Positions 1-8,180 are shown, numbered from the stretch's first letter. The stretch is 64,000 nt of DNA from an uncultured Collinsella sp. (GCA_900768265.1 CAAGCF010000036.1:1-64000), one strand, 5' to 3'. Program-made: numbers and translations. The notes: generated by a model not told the origin, from the letters alone.

Positions 1-257
1 CACCGGACCCATCGAAACACATCTCCACCGTTCCTTCAACTGGGAAAACGGCGCCCCCGGGCACCTGCGGGGGCCGCGGGGGCGTTCGGCTAGCTGCGGG
101 AACGGCCTATCTGCTCAATGTGTTCGGCTGAGATCGGAAATCAACCGGAGATTATCCACTCTCATTCTATGTAGTCGTTGGACGTTCTTAAACGACTAGT
201 CAAACAAGAGCGTCCCCAACGACTATGGCAACAAAGGCAACGCCGATGTTTCGGCAA
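1..257. other. Left-edge non-coding region
   Basis: No convincing gene is seen here. A GC-rich hairpin (arms near 52-59 and 77-84, CGCCCCCG/CGGGGGCG) may be the terminator of a gene outside the window, but it has no T-tract. A REP-like palindrome pair lies at 172-225 and is listed separately. Confidence 0.5.
172..225. repeat. REP-like inverted hairpin pair (family 3)
   Basis: Two overlapping hairpins share a CTAGTC centre. The first has arms TAGTCGTT/AACGACTA (172-198). The second has outer arms TAGTC/GACTA (197-225), with a loop containing GAGCGTCCCC. The loop words GGACGTTCTT and AAGAGCGTCCCC are near reverse complements, so the two units face each other. A related unit is at 45395-45423. 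Confidence 0.55.
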
Positions 258-406
258 CGACAGCGAGCGCCTCCCAGAGCAAACAAGTTGGCATGAAAAA
301 GGCAGGGCATAGACCTTCTGGTCATGCCCTGCCTTTTGAATGACAAATTGTCGCTCTGGGAGGCGCGCAGCGTCAACTAGTTACGCGGTTCGTAGAACCG
401 CGTAAC
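258..406 (-). repeat. Nested-hairpin element A, downstream of the RGG protein gene
   Basis: Read on the minus strand, just after the stop codon of the 409-1320 gene, there is an 11-bp hairpin (380-406) with loop CTACG. A conserved link TTGACGCTGCGCG follows, then a long nested stem. Its outer arms GCGCCTCCCAGAGC and GCTCTGGGAGGCGC (267-280/353-366) pair perfectly. Its inner arms, AAAAGGCAGGGCAT with its complement (297-310/323-336), close on a conserved GACCAGAAGGTC tip. It may terminate transcription. Element B (1977-2124) has the same plan with different stem sequences. Confidence 0.7.
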
Positions 407-408
407 CC

Positions 409-1320
409 CTAAAAGCGGTTGCCGCGGAAGCCGCCACCGTTGCGGCCGCCACGGTCGCCGCCGCGACCGCCGCGGTCGTTACCACGGTTGCCGCCGAAGC
501 CGCCACGATTGCCACCGCGGTCGCCATAGCCACCACGGTTGCCGCCAAAGCCACCGCGACCGCCACGGTCGCCACCACGGTCACCAAAGCCGCCACGGCC
601 ACCGCGATCGCCACCGCGACCGCCGCGGTCACCGCCACGGCCACCGCGATCGCCAAAGCCGCCGCGACCGCCACGGTCGCCGCCACGGCCACCGCGCTCG
701 TCACGGCCGCCGCGAGGACCGCGGTCCTCGTCCAGGCCCATGGCGACGAGCGGAGCAATAACCTTATCGAGGGCGGCCATCAGCTCGGTGGCCTCCTCGT
801 AAGAAAGCTCGGGCAGGAGCTTCTCCTTCTTGTTGGCAAGCTCGACCAGGCCCTCAGCGGCATCCTCGGCAGCGAAGACGACGATCTTGCGCATATCGCC
901 CTCGGCGTCGTCGATGCGGCCGACCAGATCGGCAGCCTCGGCCTCGGCCATCAGGCCATCGAGCTCACGAAGGCGCATGCCCAGCAGGTCGGACATTTCC
1001 TTCTGCTCCATCTTGGGCTTGAGGTCAAGAAGCTTGATGGCGCGCTCGATGTTCGCCATGCGCTCGGCCTTGGCCTCCTCCTCCTTGGAAATAGCAAAGC
1101 GACGGCTACGCAGCAGGCGGGCGGCCTTCTGCATCTTGTCCATCAGCTCTTCGTCATCGTAATCAACGGCGGCCTCGACAACCTCGGCCTCCTCCTCGGC
1201 GGAAACCTCGTCAGCAGCCTCAACCTCGGCAGCTTCGGTCTCCACGGTCTCGACTGCCTCAACCTCGGCAGCCATGGTCTCGTTCTCGGTCTCGTTCATG
1301 ATCTCTTCGTTCTCGGACAT
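409..1320 (-). CDS. RGG-repeat-tailed protein with acidic N-terminus
   Basis: 303 residues in three parts. Residues 1-58 are very acidic (Glu/Ala/Val). About 60-195 is charged and helical, and a stretch near 90-135 resembles a MarR-like winged helix (weak). From about 200 to the end is a low-complexity tail of GGDRGGRGG-type repeats, a classic RNA-binding RGG box. The start is set by AAGGAG six bases upstream; inner Met codons lack such a site. The function is not known; RNA binding through the tail is an inference. It is transcribed away from the deformylase-like gene, and structured element A follows its stop codon. The repeated DNA of the tail creates long spurious reading frames on both strands. 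Confidence 0.75.
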   Translation of the reverse strand: MSENEEIMNETENETMAAEVEAVETVETEAAEVEAADEVSAEEEAEVVEAAVDYDDEELMDKMQKAARLLRSRRFAISKEEEAKAERMANIERAIKLLDLKPKMEQKEMSDLLGMRLRELDGLMAEAEAADLVGRIDDAEGDMRKIVVFAAEDAAEGLVELANKKEKLLPELSYEEATELMAALDKVIAPLVAMGLDEDRGPRGGRDERGGRGGDRGGRGGFGDRGGRGGDRGGRGGDRGGRGGFGDRGGDRGGRGGFGGNRGGYGDRGGNRGGFGGNRGNDRGGRGGDRGGRNGGGFRGNRF

Positions 1321-1534
1321 GAGACTCCTTCTTGGCCCTCTCGGGCATCATCGCCCCATTCGCGGGGCCCGTCGCGCACTCTTTGCGCTTTAAACATTCA
1401 TGCCTCTCGGCAAAACGCCCATTAGTTTATGGTGTCGCCCGCCAATCTAGCTGCAGAATCTATGTGCACACATTAATGCGACATGTCGCGGTATCATGGC
1501 CTGAACCAAACGTGTCCACCCTAAGGAGCCCGCC
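1321..1534. promoter_or_regulatory. Divergent promoter region
   Basis: About 210 bases separate the minus-strand RGG gene and the plus-strand deformylase-like gene, so both promoters must lie here. I could not assign -35/-10 boxes with confidence. No riboswitch or strong hairpin is seen. Confidence 0.4.
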
Positions 1535-1945
1535 ATGATTAAGCCCATCATGAAATCCGAGTTCTTTTTGCGCCTGCCTTCCGAAGACGCCGGCCCAGAA
1601 GATGCCGCGGCCGGACAGGATCTTCTGGATACGCTCCACGAGCATGAGCACGAGTGCGTGGGCCTCGCCGCCAACATGATCGGCGTGCGCAAACGCATCA
1701 TCTGCGTAAAGGACGGCAGCAAGTCGCTGCTCATGTACAACCCGCAAATTCTTGAGCAGGTCAACGCCTACCAGACGAGCGAAGGATGCCTCTCGCTGAT
1801 CGGCGAGCGTCCCTGTACCCGCTATCGCCGCATTAAGGTTGAGTATTTGGACGAGGTCTTTGTCCACCGCATCAAAAACTTCTCGGGCTACACCGCCGAG
1901 ATCATCCAACACGAAATCGACCACTGCAACGGGATTGTTATTTAG
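1535..1945 (+). CDS. Small peptide-deformylase family protein
   Basis: 136 residues, shorter than the usual Def (about 160-190). Metal-site motifs of the family are present: EGCLS at 83-87 (Cys85) and HEIDH at 126-130 (His126, Glu127, His130). Motif one reads GLAANMIG at 43-50, so the usual catalytic Gln is Met48. As far as I know, this AANMIG form is typical of a short deformylase subfamily in gut Firmicutes and Actinobacteria. Def removes the formyl group from nascent proteins; whether this branch does so is not known. The start has AAGGAG seven bases upstream. It converges on the aminotransferase gene with element B between them. Confidence 0.8.
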   Translation: MIKPIMKSEFFLRLPSEDAGPEDAAAGQDLLDTLHEHEHECVGLAANMIGVRKRIICVKDGSKSLLMYNPQILEQVNAYQTSEGCLSLIGERPCTRYRRIKVEYLDEVFVHRIKNFSGYTAEIIQHEIDHCNGIVI

Positions 1946-1976
1946 ACAGCCAAGGTAACGACGCAGATTGAGCACA

Positions 1977-2124
1977 CGACAGCGAGCGAGCCGCATTTGC
2001 GCCAAGGTGACGTGAAATGAGAGGGCGCTGACCTTCTGGTCGCGCCCTCGAAATTGAACGTCAGATTGGCGTGAATGCGGCTCGCGCAGCGTCAAGTGGT
2101 CCGCCGTTCGGTAGAACGGCGGAA
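1977..2124 (-). repeat. Nested-hairpin element B, downstream of the aminotransferase gene
   Basis: Same architecture as element A. On the minus strand, right after the aminotransferase stop, is a hairpin CCGCCGTT/AACGGCGG (2101-2122) with a CTACCG loop. The conserved link TTGACGCTGCGCG follows, then a long stem with outer arms GCGAGCCGCATTTGCGCC and a near-perfect complement ending at 2084. Inner arms GAGGGCGC/GCGCCCTC close on the same GACCAGAAGGTC tip. The flanking words CGCTCGCTGTCGT and GACGCTGCGCG are identical in A and B while the stems differ in sequence. Confidence 0.7.
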
Positions 2125-2128
2125 CTAA

Positions 2129-3649
2129 TTAGCTCTGACGGTAGTGATCGAAGAAGTCGGCGAGGTCTTCGAGGGACTCTTTGAGCACTTCCATGCGCGG
2201 CAGGTACACGATGCGGAAGTGATCGGGCTCTGCCCAGTTAAAGCCGCCGCCGCGCGTGATCAGGATCTTCTTCTCGTGCAGCAGGTCGAGGGCAAACTGC
2301 TCGTCATCGGTGATGTTGAACTTCTTCACATCCATCTTGGGGAAGATGTAGAACGCTGCACGCGGCTTGACCACCGAGATGCCGTCAATCTTGTTGAGTG
2401 CCTCATACACAAAGTTGCGCTGCTCGTAGACACGACCGCCGGGGCGGATGTAGTCGTTGACGGACTGGTGTCCGCCGAGCGCCGTCTGAACGATCGACTG
2501 GGCCGGCACGTTGGAGCACAGGCGCATGTTGGAGAGCATGTTGATGCCCATAATAAAGTCGCTCATGCAGCGCTGGTTGCCCGAAAGCACCATCCAGCCA
2601 ATACGATAACCCGCGATCATGTGCGACTTGGAAAGGCCGCTAAAGGTGACGCAGGGCAGATCGGGGGCGAGCGAGGCAATCGAGACGTGCTCGTAGCCGT
2701 CCATGCACAGGCGGTCGTAGATCTCATCGGCAAAGATCATCAGCTGGTGCCTGCGCGCAACCTCGACGATGCCCTCGAGCACCTCGCGCGGGTAGACAGA
2801 GCCCGTGGGGTTGTTGGGGTTGATGATGACGAGGGCCTTGGTCGCGCTCGTGATCTTGGACTCCATATCCTCCAGGTCGGGATACCAATCCGCCTGCTCA
2901 TCGCATAGATAGTGCACGGGATGTCCACCGGCAAGGGTTGCGCACGCCGTCCACAGCGGGTAGTCGGGGCTGGGGATCAGAATCTCGTCGCCGTTGTCGA
3001 GCAGCGCGTTCATCGAAAGCTGAATGAGCTCGGACACGCCGTTGCCCGTGTAGATGTGCTCCATCTGAACATTGGGCAGGCCCTTGATCTGCGAATACTG
3101 CATGATCGCCTTGCGCGCGGAGAACAGGCCGCGCGAGTTGGAATAGCCTTCGCAGTCGGGCAGCTGCTGGCGCATATCCTTAATGACCTCATCGGGCGTG
3201 CGGAAACCAAAGGGCGCGGGGTTGCCGATGTTGAGCTTGAGGATGCGCTCGCCCTCGTCCTCCATACGGGCGGCCTCGTCGACGACGGGGCCGCGCACGT
3301 CATACAGGACGTTATCGAGCTTGGTGGATTTAGAAAAAGTACGCATGGTGGTGCTCCTTGGAATTTGAGCTGAGGGATGGGATTCGGGCTTGGAAACGTT
3401 GCGGGGCGATGATGTCTCGCCTTGATCGGCGTCATCGGCGAGCAGCCAGGAAACATCGACCTCCAAAATACGAGCGAGCAGCTCTGCCACATCGCGCCGC
3501 GGGATCGTCTTGCCGCTCACATATTGGCTCATCTGACTCTTGCCGAGTTTTTTGCCGAGCATCTCCGATGCACGAATCACGTCCGACTGTCGAACGTCGC
3601 GATCGGACATAGCCTGTCGCAGGCGATCGCTAAACGTCTCTTGGGCCAC
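2129..3649 (-). CDS. XRE-type regulator fused to an AlaA-like aminotransferase
   Basis: 506 residues from the GTG at 3649, chosen because AAGGAGG lies five bases upstream; a GTG 13 codons earlier lacks a site. Residues about 5-75 form a helix-turn-helix of the Cro/XRE type. A linker rich in Ser/Pro follows, and from about 105 comes a fold-type I PLP aminotransferase of the AlaA class (glutamate-pyruvate). It has the NPNNPTG loop, the Asp-Tyr of FADEIYD, the PLP lysine in SGLSKSH and the GYRIGW motif. The enzyme alone is usually about 400 residues, so the N-terminal DNA-binding part is an addition. Its own upstream region carries a 20-bp palindrome and extra half-sites, which suggests autoregulation linked to an amino acid or keto acid. 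Confidence 0.85.
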   Translation of the reverse strand: MAQETFSDRLRQAMSDRDVRQSDVIRASEMLGKKLGKSQMSQYVSGKTIPRRDVAELLARILEVDVSWLLADDADQGETSSPRNVSKPESHPSAQIPRSTTMRTFSKSTKLDNVLYDVRGPVVDEAARMEDEGERILKLNIGNPAPFGFRTPDEVIKDMRQQLPDCEGYSNSRGLFSARKAIMQYSQIKGLPNVQMEHIYTGNGVSELIQLSMNALLDNGDEILIPSPDYPLWTACATLAGGHPVHYLCDEQADWYPDLEDMESKITSATKALVIINPNNPTGSVYPREVLEGIVEVARRHQLMIFADEIYDRLCMDGYEHVSIASLAPDLPCVTFSGLSKSHMIAGYRIGWMVLSGNQRCMSDFIMGINMLSNMRLCSNVPAQSIVQTALGGHQSVNDYIRPGGRVYEQRNFVYEALNKIDGISVVKPRAAFYIFPKMDVKKFNITDDEQFALDLLHEKKILITRGGGFNWAEPDHFRIVYLPRMEVLKESLEDLADFFDHYRQS

Positions 3650-3668
3650 TAGAACCTCCTTGCTGGCA

Positions 3669-3753
3669 AAGTTCAATTTATAGAACACGAATTGAACCAG
3701 AGTTCAATTTAGGCAGCAGTATAACGCGGCACCTCATTCGAAAGTTCAATTTC
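3669..3753 (-). promoter_or_regulatory. Operator cluster of the regulator-aminotransferase gene
   Basis: A perfect palindrome AATTGAACCAGAGTTCAATT lies at 3690-3709. Two further GTTCAATTT half-sites are at 3671-3679 and 3744-3752. On the minus strand, TTGAAC at the palindrome is about 17 bases from TCTATA, so the palindrome may overlap the promoter. The likely ligand is the HTH of the gene just downstream; this is an inference from position. Confidence 0.6.
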
Positions 3754-3811
3754 ATAAGAAAACGTACCGAACTCCGAGATTTGCCCAAAGCGGACAATGA
3801 CGTGCACGCGT

Positions 3812-4669
3812 TTAGAGGTATTCAAGGAATCGAGCGGCGGCAAGCGAAACGTCAGCCGTGCGATATATCGCGTTGATCTGCCGATGGGGATGTCCCTCGA
3901 GCGGGCGCACGGCAACATCGAACTGGCAGCGACGCAAGATGAGCGCCGGAAGAATGCTCACGCCCAGACCGTCCTCGACCATGGCCATAATTGCATAGTC
4001 ATCCCAGGTCGACAGCTTGGAGCGCACCGTCAGCCCCGCCCGGCGAAACAGCGGCGTAATCTCGTCGTCGCTACCGCGTTCTAGCAGAATAAACTGCTCG
4101 TTTGCCAAATCGGCAAGGGAAACGACCTCCGCGGTGGCAAGCGAGGAGTCCGCTGGCACCACGGCCATCAGCTCGTCTTGCACCAACGGCCGCGACGCCA
4201 TGCCGGCGCCGCGTGGCTCGCGCGGAATAAAGCCCAGGTCGCAGCGGCCTTCCGCCACCCATTGCTCAATTTCGGAGTAATCACCCATCAGAAGCTCGTA
4301 ATCGACATTCGGGTGATCAGCGCGAAACTGCGCGATCACCGGCGGCAGTACATGGGTTGCCACACTCGAAAACGTACCGATGCAGATCTTGCCGCGCATG
4401 AGCCCACGCATCTCATCCACCCGTCGCTGCAAGCGAGTGAATTCCTCGCATATCGCCTCGACAGCCGGCATGACCTGCTGCCCGTCAGCAGAAAGAGCCA
4501 CGCCCTCGCGACTGCGGTCGAGCACCTTAAAGCCCCAATCGGCCTCAAGATCGGCCACCATGCGGCTCACGCCCGACTGCGAATAGCTCAGCCGCTCGGC
4601 GGCGCGCGTAAAGCTGCCGGCGCGCACGGTCTCGAGCAGCACCTGCATCTTTTGAATGTTCGTTTCCAC
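3812..4669 (-). CDS. LysR-family transcriptional regulator
   Basis: 285 residues from the GTG at 4669, which has GGAGGTG just upstream; a Met seven codons earlier has no ribosome site. The N-terminal winged helix (residues about 1-60, with FTRAAERLSYSQSGVSRMV) is followed by a LysR substrate-binding domain. It is divergently transcribed from the EamA transporter at 4788, the usual layout of a LysR regulator and its target. The same pairing recurs at 46951/47976. The effector is unknown. Confidence 0.85.
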   Translation of the reverse strand: METNIQKMQVLLETVRAGSFTRAAERLSYSQSGVSRMVADLEADWGFKVLDRSREGVALSADGQQVMPAVEAICEEFTRLQRRVDEMRGLMRGKICIGTFSSVATHVLPPVIAQFRADHPNVDYELLMGDYSEIEQWVAEGRCDLGFIPREPRGAGMASRPLVQDELMAVVPADSSLATAEVVSLADLANEQFILLERGSDDEITPLFRRAGLTVRSKLSTWDDYAIMAMVEDGLGVSILPALILRRCQFDVAVRPLEGHPHRQINAIYRTADVSLAAARFLEYL

Positions 4670-4787
4670 GACGCACCTCCACCTTTGCATGAGTTTTTGT
4701 CATGTTATCCATGCATTATATTCGCTTTTCTTCTAAAGCCACCTCACCCATAGTGAACCTGCTCGGATATAGAGGGGATGTCAGCAC
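4670..4787. promoter_or_regulatory. Divergent LysR/EamA control region
   Basis: The 118-base gap should hold both promoters and the LysR site. It contains ATATTCGCTTTTCT; the equivalent gap of the second LysR/EamA pair contains ACATTCGCTTTACT. This shared word is a candidate site or promoter part, but I have not tested it. Confidence 0.4.
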
Positions 4788-5699
4788 ATGAACAACGGAC
4801 TGTTTACGTACTTAGCAGCATTGCTATTGTTTGGCTCCAACGGCATCATCGCCGCTGCCATCGCGCTGCCGAGCTCCGACATTGTGCTCCTGCGCACGTT
4901 TTTGGGAGCCCTCTCGCTTGTCACCATCCTCGTCATCACCCAACGCCATAAGCTGCAGGCGCCATCTCGTCCCCGCGAAGCCGCAGCCCTCCTTCTCTCG
5001 GGAGCCGCGCTGGGCGCCAGCTGGATTTTCCTGTTCCGCGCCTATCAGACGATCGGCGTTGGCATCTCCTCGCTGTTGTATTACTGCGGCCCCATCATCG
5101 TTATGGCCCTCTCCCCGCTCATTTTTGGCGAAAAGCTGACCGGCGGCAAAATCGCCGGGTTTATCGCCGTTGCCTGCGGCGCCTTTCTCATTGCGGCACA
5201 AGGTCTAGGCGGCAATATGCCCATTGCGGGTATCGCTTGCGGCATCGCCTCGGCCTTCTGCTACGCGTTGATGGTCATCGCTAGCAAGGGTGCGCCACAC
5301 GTCGAAGGCCTCGAAAACTCCGCGCTCCAGGTGAGCGCCGCCTTTATAACCGCGTTGATCCTTACGCTCTTCACGCAAGGTGCCCCCTCGCTCCTCTCCC
5401 CAAGCATTGCCGCCGGCATCGATTGGCGCGCCGTCGCCATGCTCGGCGTCGTCAACACCGGCATCGGTTGCCTGCTCTACTTTAGTGCCGTCGCCAAGCT
5501 GCCCGTCCAGACCGTCGCGGTCGTCGGCTACCTTGAGCCGCTTTCGGCCGTCGTGTTCTCCGTTGCCCTTTTGGGCGAGACCATAACGCCCATCCGCCTC
5601 ATGGGCGCCGCGTTGATCATCGGCGGCGCGATCTTTTGCGAAGTCGCCGGCAAACGCGCAGACACCAAAGCAAGCATCGCCCAAGCGGCACGCGCCTAA
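4788..5699 (+). CDS. EamA/DMT-family transporter
   Basis: 303 residues with about ten hydrophobic segments arranged as two EamA halves, the drug/metabolite transporter fold. Members usually export amino acids, metabolites or drugs across the inner membrane; the substrate cannot be read from the sequence. The short tail after the last helix is basic and polar. The start has only a modest AGGGG about ten bases upstream. The adjacent divergent LysR gene probably controls it. Confidence 0.85.
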   Translation: MNNGLFTYLAALLLFGSNGIIAAAIALPSSDIVLLRTFLGALSLVTILVITQRHKLQAPSRPREAAALLLSGAALGASWIFLFRAYQTIGVGISSLLYYCGPIIVMALSPLIFGEKLTGGKIAGFIAVACGAFLIAAQGLGGNMPIAGIACGIASAFCYALMVIASKGAPHVEGLENSALQVSAAFITALILTLFTQGAPSLLSPSIAAGIDWRAVAMLGVVNTGIGCLLYFSAVAKLPVQTVAVVGYLEPLSAVVFSVALLGETITPIRLMGAALIIGGAIFCEVAGKRADTKASIAQAARA

Positions 5700-5714
5700 A
5701 AGCCCCTCTTCAGC

Positions 5715-5784
5715 TCAAAGCAGGGACGCATCCGCGGTTATCACATTGCAGCAAACCACACAGCCGGAAGTGACCCTGCTTTGA
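5715..5784. repeat. Long-loop inverted repeat
   Basis: Perfect 11-bp arms TCAAAGCAGGG (5715-5725) and CCCTGCTTTGA (5774-5784) are separated by 48 bases. It lies between the EamA gene and kup. The GGGAC word inside resembles the REP-like families elsewhere in the window, but no second copy was found. Confidence 0.4.
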
Positions 5785-5803
5785 AATGCTACCTGCGTAC
5801 GTG

Positions 5804-5827
5804 AATAATCCCCAGATGGGGATTATT
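5804..5827. terminator. Symmetric hairpin, probable terminator
   Basis: AATAATCCCC and GGGGATTATT pair perfectly around AGAT. It could end the EamA transcript or act in the kup leader; the flank GTCTAAAA is not a clean T-tract. Confidence 0.5.
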
Positions 5828-5882
5828 GTCTAAAACACCCCGATGTGCCAAACTGCTCTTATATGTATAAAGATGGCATAAA

Positions 5883-5907
5883 GGTTATCTGCCCTAGACA
5901 GATAACC
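5883..5907 (+). promoter_or_regulatory. Leader hairpin directly before kup
   Basis: GGTTATCTG and CAGATAACC form a perfect 9-bp stem with a seven-base loop. It ends about ten bases before the AAGGGAG ribosome site, so it is in the 5' leader and may affect translation or RNA stability. It does not match the known c-di-AMP riboswitch that controls some potassium genes. Confidence 0.5.
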
Positions 5908-5927
5908 GGATGTCTAAGGGAGTCCAC

Positions 5928-8159
5928 GTGGCACACAACAAACTGGAGGCAAACCTCCAAGACCAGCACGGACAGAGCGGGCATGGAGCCATTCCCCTTT
6001 CTGCTGGCATGTTGCTCGTAACGCTCGGCGTCGTCTATGGCGACATCGGCACGAGCCCTATGTACACCATGAAATCAATCGTTGCCAACAACGGCGGCGT
6101 CGGTACCGTCAGCGAGGACATGATCCTGGGCGCGCTTTCGCTCGTCATCTGGACCATGACGCTCGTAACCACGGTCAAGTACGTGCTAATCGCCATGAGG
6201 GCCGACAACCACAACGAGGGCGGCATCTTCGCCCTGTTCAGCCTCGTGCGCAAAGTGGCGCCGTGGCTGATCCTTCCCGCCATGATCGGCGGCGCGGCGC
6301 TGCTCGCTGACGGCATCCTCACCCCCGCGGTCACGGTCACAACAGCCATCGAGGGTCTGCGCACCATCGAGTGGGGCCACGCGCTATTGGGTGACGGCCA
6401 GACCAACGTCATCATTATTGCCATCATCATTATCTGCGGCCTGTTTGCCATGCAGCGCGCCGGCACCTCGTCAATCGGCAAGCTGTTCGGCCCGCTCATG
6501 ACACTATGGTTCCTGTTCTTGGCGGGCGCCGGCCTGTTCAACATGCTCGGCAACCTGTCCATCCTACGCGCGCTCAACCCCATCCGCGGCATCATGTTCC
6601 TGTTCTCGCCCATCAACCACTCGGGCATCATGGTGCTCGGCTTTGTCTTCCTGTCGACGACCGGCGCCGAGGCGCTCTACTCGGACATGGGCCACGTGGG
6701 CAAGGCCAACATCTATGCATCCTGGCCGTTCGTAAAGGCCGCACTTATCCTTAACTATCTGGGTCAGGGCGCTTGGCTGCTCGCCAACAACTCCAATCCC
6801 CAGATGCTCGCAATGGACATCGTCAACCCGTTCTACATGATGCTTCCCGAGCCCCTGCGCCCCTTTGCCATCGTACTTTCGGCCGTGGCGGCCATCATTG
6901 CCTCGCAGGCGCTCATTACCGGCTCGTTCTCGCTGGTATCCGAGGCCACGCGTCTCAACCTTATGCCGCATCTGCGCATCCACTACCCCAGCGACACCAA
7001 GGGTCAACTCTATATTCCGCTCGTCAACAACATCATGTGGGTCGGCTGTATCTTCATCGTGCTGCTGTTCCAAAACTCCGAGCGCATGGAGAGCGCCTAC
7101 GGCCTCGCCATCACCGTGACTATGCTCATGACCACGACGCTTTTGACGAGCTATATCGTCGGCATCCTCAAGCACAAGCTGGGCGCCTGCGTCTTTGCCC
7201 TGCTTTTTGGCGCCATCGAGCTCTGCTTCTTTGCCTCGTGCCTCACCATGTTCTTTGACGGCGGCTATGTGATGATCTTCCTGGCCTCGCTGCTGTTTGG
7301 CCTTATGTACGTGTGGCGCCGCGGCACCGCCATCGAGCGCACGCAGACGATCCTGCTGCCCGTCTCCAAGTACATCGATCAGCTCAACCGCCTGCGCAAC
7401 GACGAGACCTACCCCGTGCTCGCCGACAATCTGGTGTTCCTCACCAACAGCCCCGACCCGCTCACGCTCGACCGCGACGTGCTCTATTCCATCCTGGACA
7501 AGCACCCCAAGCGCGCCAAGGCATATTGGTTCATCAACGTGCACGTTACCGACGAGCCCTATACGCACGAGTATTCCGTCGAGACCTTTGGCACGGACTT
7601 TTTGTTCCGCGTGCGCCTGGACCTGGGCTTTAAGGTCAACCAGCGCATCAACGCCTATCTGCGTCAGATCGTTGGCGACTTGATGACATCGGGTGAGCTG
7701 CCACCGCAGCATCACACCTACTCCATCTACGAGACACGCGGCAACGTGGGCGACTTCCGTTTTTGCATGCTGCGCAAGATGCTTGCCCCCGAAACGGACA
7801 TCAACCGCAACGACCATCGCGTCATGGCCATCAAGTACGCCGTCCGCCGCGCCTGCGGAAGCCCGGCACGTTGGTACGGTCTTGAGAACTCGGCCATCAT
7901 CATTGAGTACGTGCCTCTCTTTGCCCGCATGCGTCCGGCGGTCAAACTCGTACGCACCCATGTGCCGCTCGAGGTCCAGATCGAGGAAGCCGAGGAAATG
8001 GAAGTCGATATCTTCTCGGACGACCTGGTCAACGGCAACGAGGCCGGTAGGGACATGAACGTCGATCCCACCGAATTGCTCGAGAGCGTCGCCGATACGC
8101 CCGAACAGCAACTGCTCGACGGCCTCGAGAGCGCCCAGCTCAACGACGCCAACTTCTAG
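5928..8159 (+). CDS. kup: Kup potassium uptake protein
   Basis: 743 residues. The GTG at 5928 is chosen over an ATG at 5910 because AAGGGAG sits six bases before it. The start of the core has the Kup signature GVVYGDIGTSPMYT, followed by about twelve membrane segments. A cytoplasmic C-terminal domain ends in an acidic tail. E. coli Kup is about 620 residues; this one is longer, mainly at the C-terminus. It is expected to be a proton-coupled potassium importer of the inner membrane. It stands alone, with leader hairpins upstream and a strong terminator downstream. Confidence 0.93.
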   Translation: MAHNKLEANLQDQHGQSGHGAIPLSAGMLLVTLGVVYGDIGTSPMYTMKSIVANNGGVGTVSEDMILGALSLVIWTMTLVTTVKYVLIAMRADNHNEGGIFALFSLVRKVAPWLILPAMIGGAALLADGILTPAVTVTTAIEGLRTIEWGHALLGDGQTNVIIIAIIIICGLFAMQRAGTSSIGKLFGPLMTLWFLFLAGAGLFNMLGNLSILRALNPIRGIMFLFSPINHSGIMVLGFVFLSTTGAEALYSDMGHVGKANIYASWPFVKAALILNYLGQGAWLLANNSNPQMLAMDIVNPFYMMLPEPLRPFAIVLSAVAAIIASQALITGSFSLVSEATRLNLMPHLRIHYPSDTKGQLYIPLVNNIMWVGCIFIVLLFQNSERMESAYGLAITVTMLMTTTLLTSYIVGILKHKLGACVFALLFGAIELCFFASCLTMFFDGGYVMIFLASLLFGLMYVWRRGTAIERTQTILLPVSKYIDQLNRLRNDETYPVLADNLVFLTNSPDPLTLDRDVLYSILDKHPKRAKAYWFINVHVTDEPYTHEYSVETFGTDFLFRVRLDLGFKVNQRINAYLRQIVGDLMTSGELPPQHHTYSIYETRGNVGDFRFCMLRKMLAPETDINRNDHRVMAIKYAVRRACGSPARWYGLENSAIIIEYVPLFARMRPAVKLVRTHVPLEVQIEEAEEMEVDIFSDDLVNGNEAGRDMNVDPTELLESVADTPEQQLLDGLESAQLNDANF

Positions 8160-8180
8160 CGACGTCGCGCATCAACGACA

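Noticed and set aside
381..802. Ala/Val-rich and Pro/Arg-rich open frames over the RGG tail
   Set aside because: They are shadows of the repeated RGG codons on the other strand and in other frames, without ribosome sites.
5700..5927. c-di-AMP (ydaO) riboswitch before kup
   Set aside because: Conserved core sequences were not found; only simple hairpins are visible.
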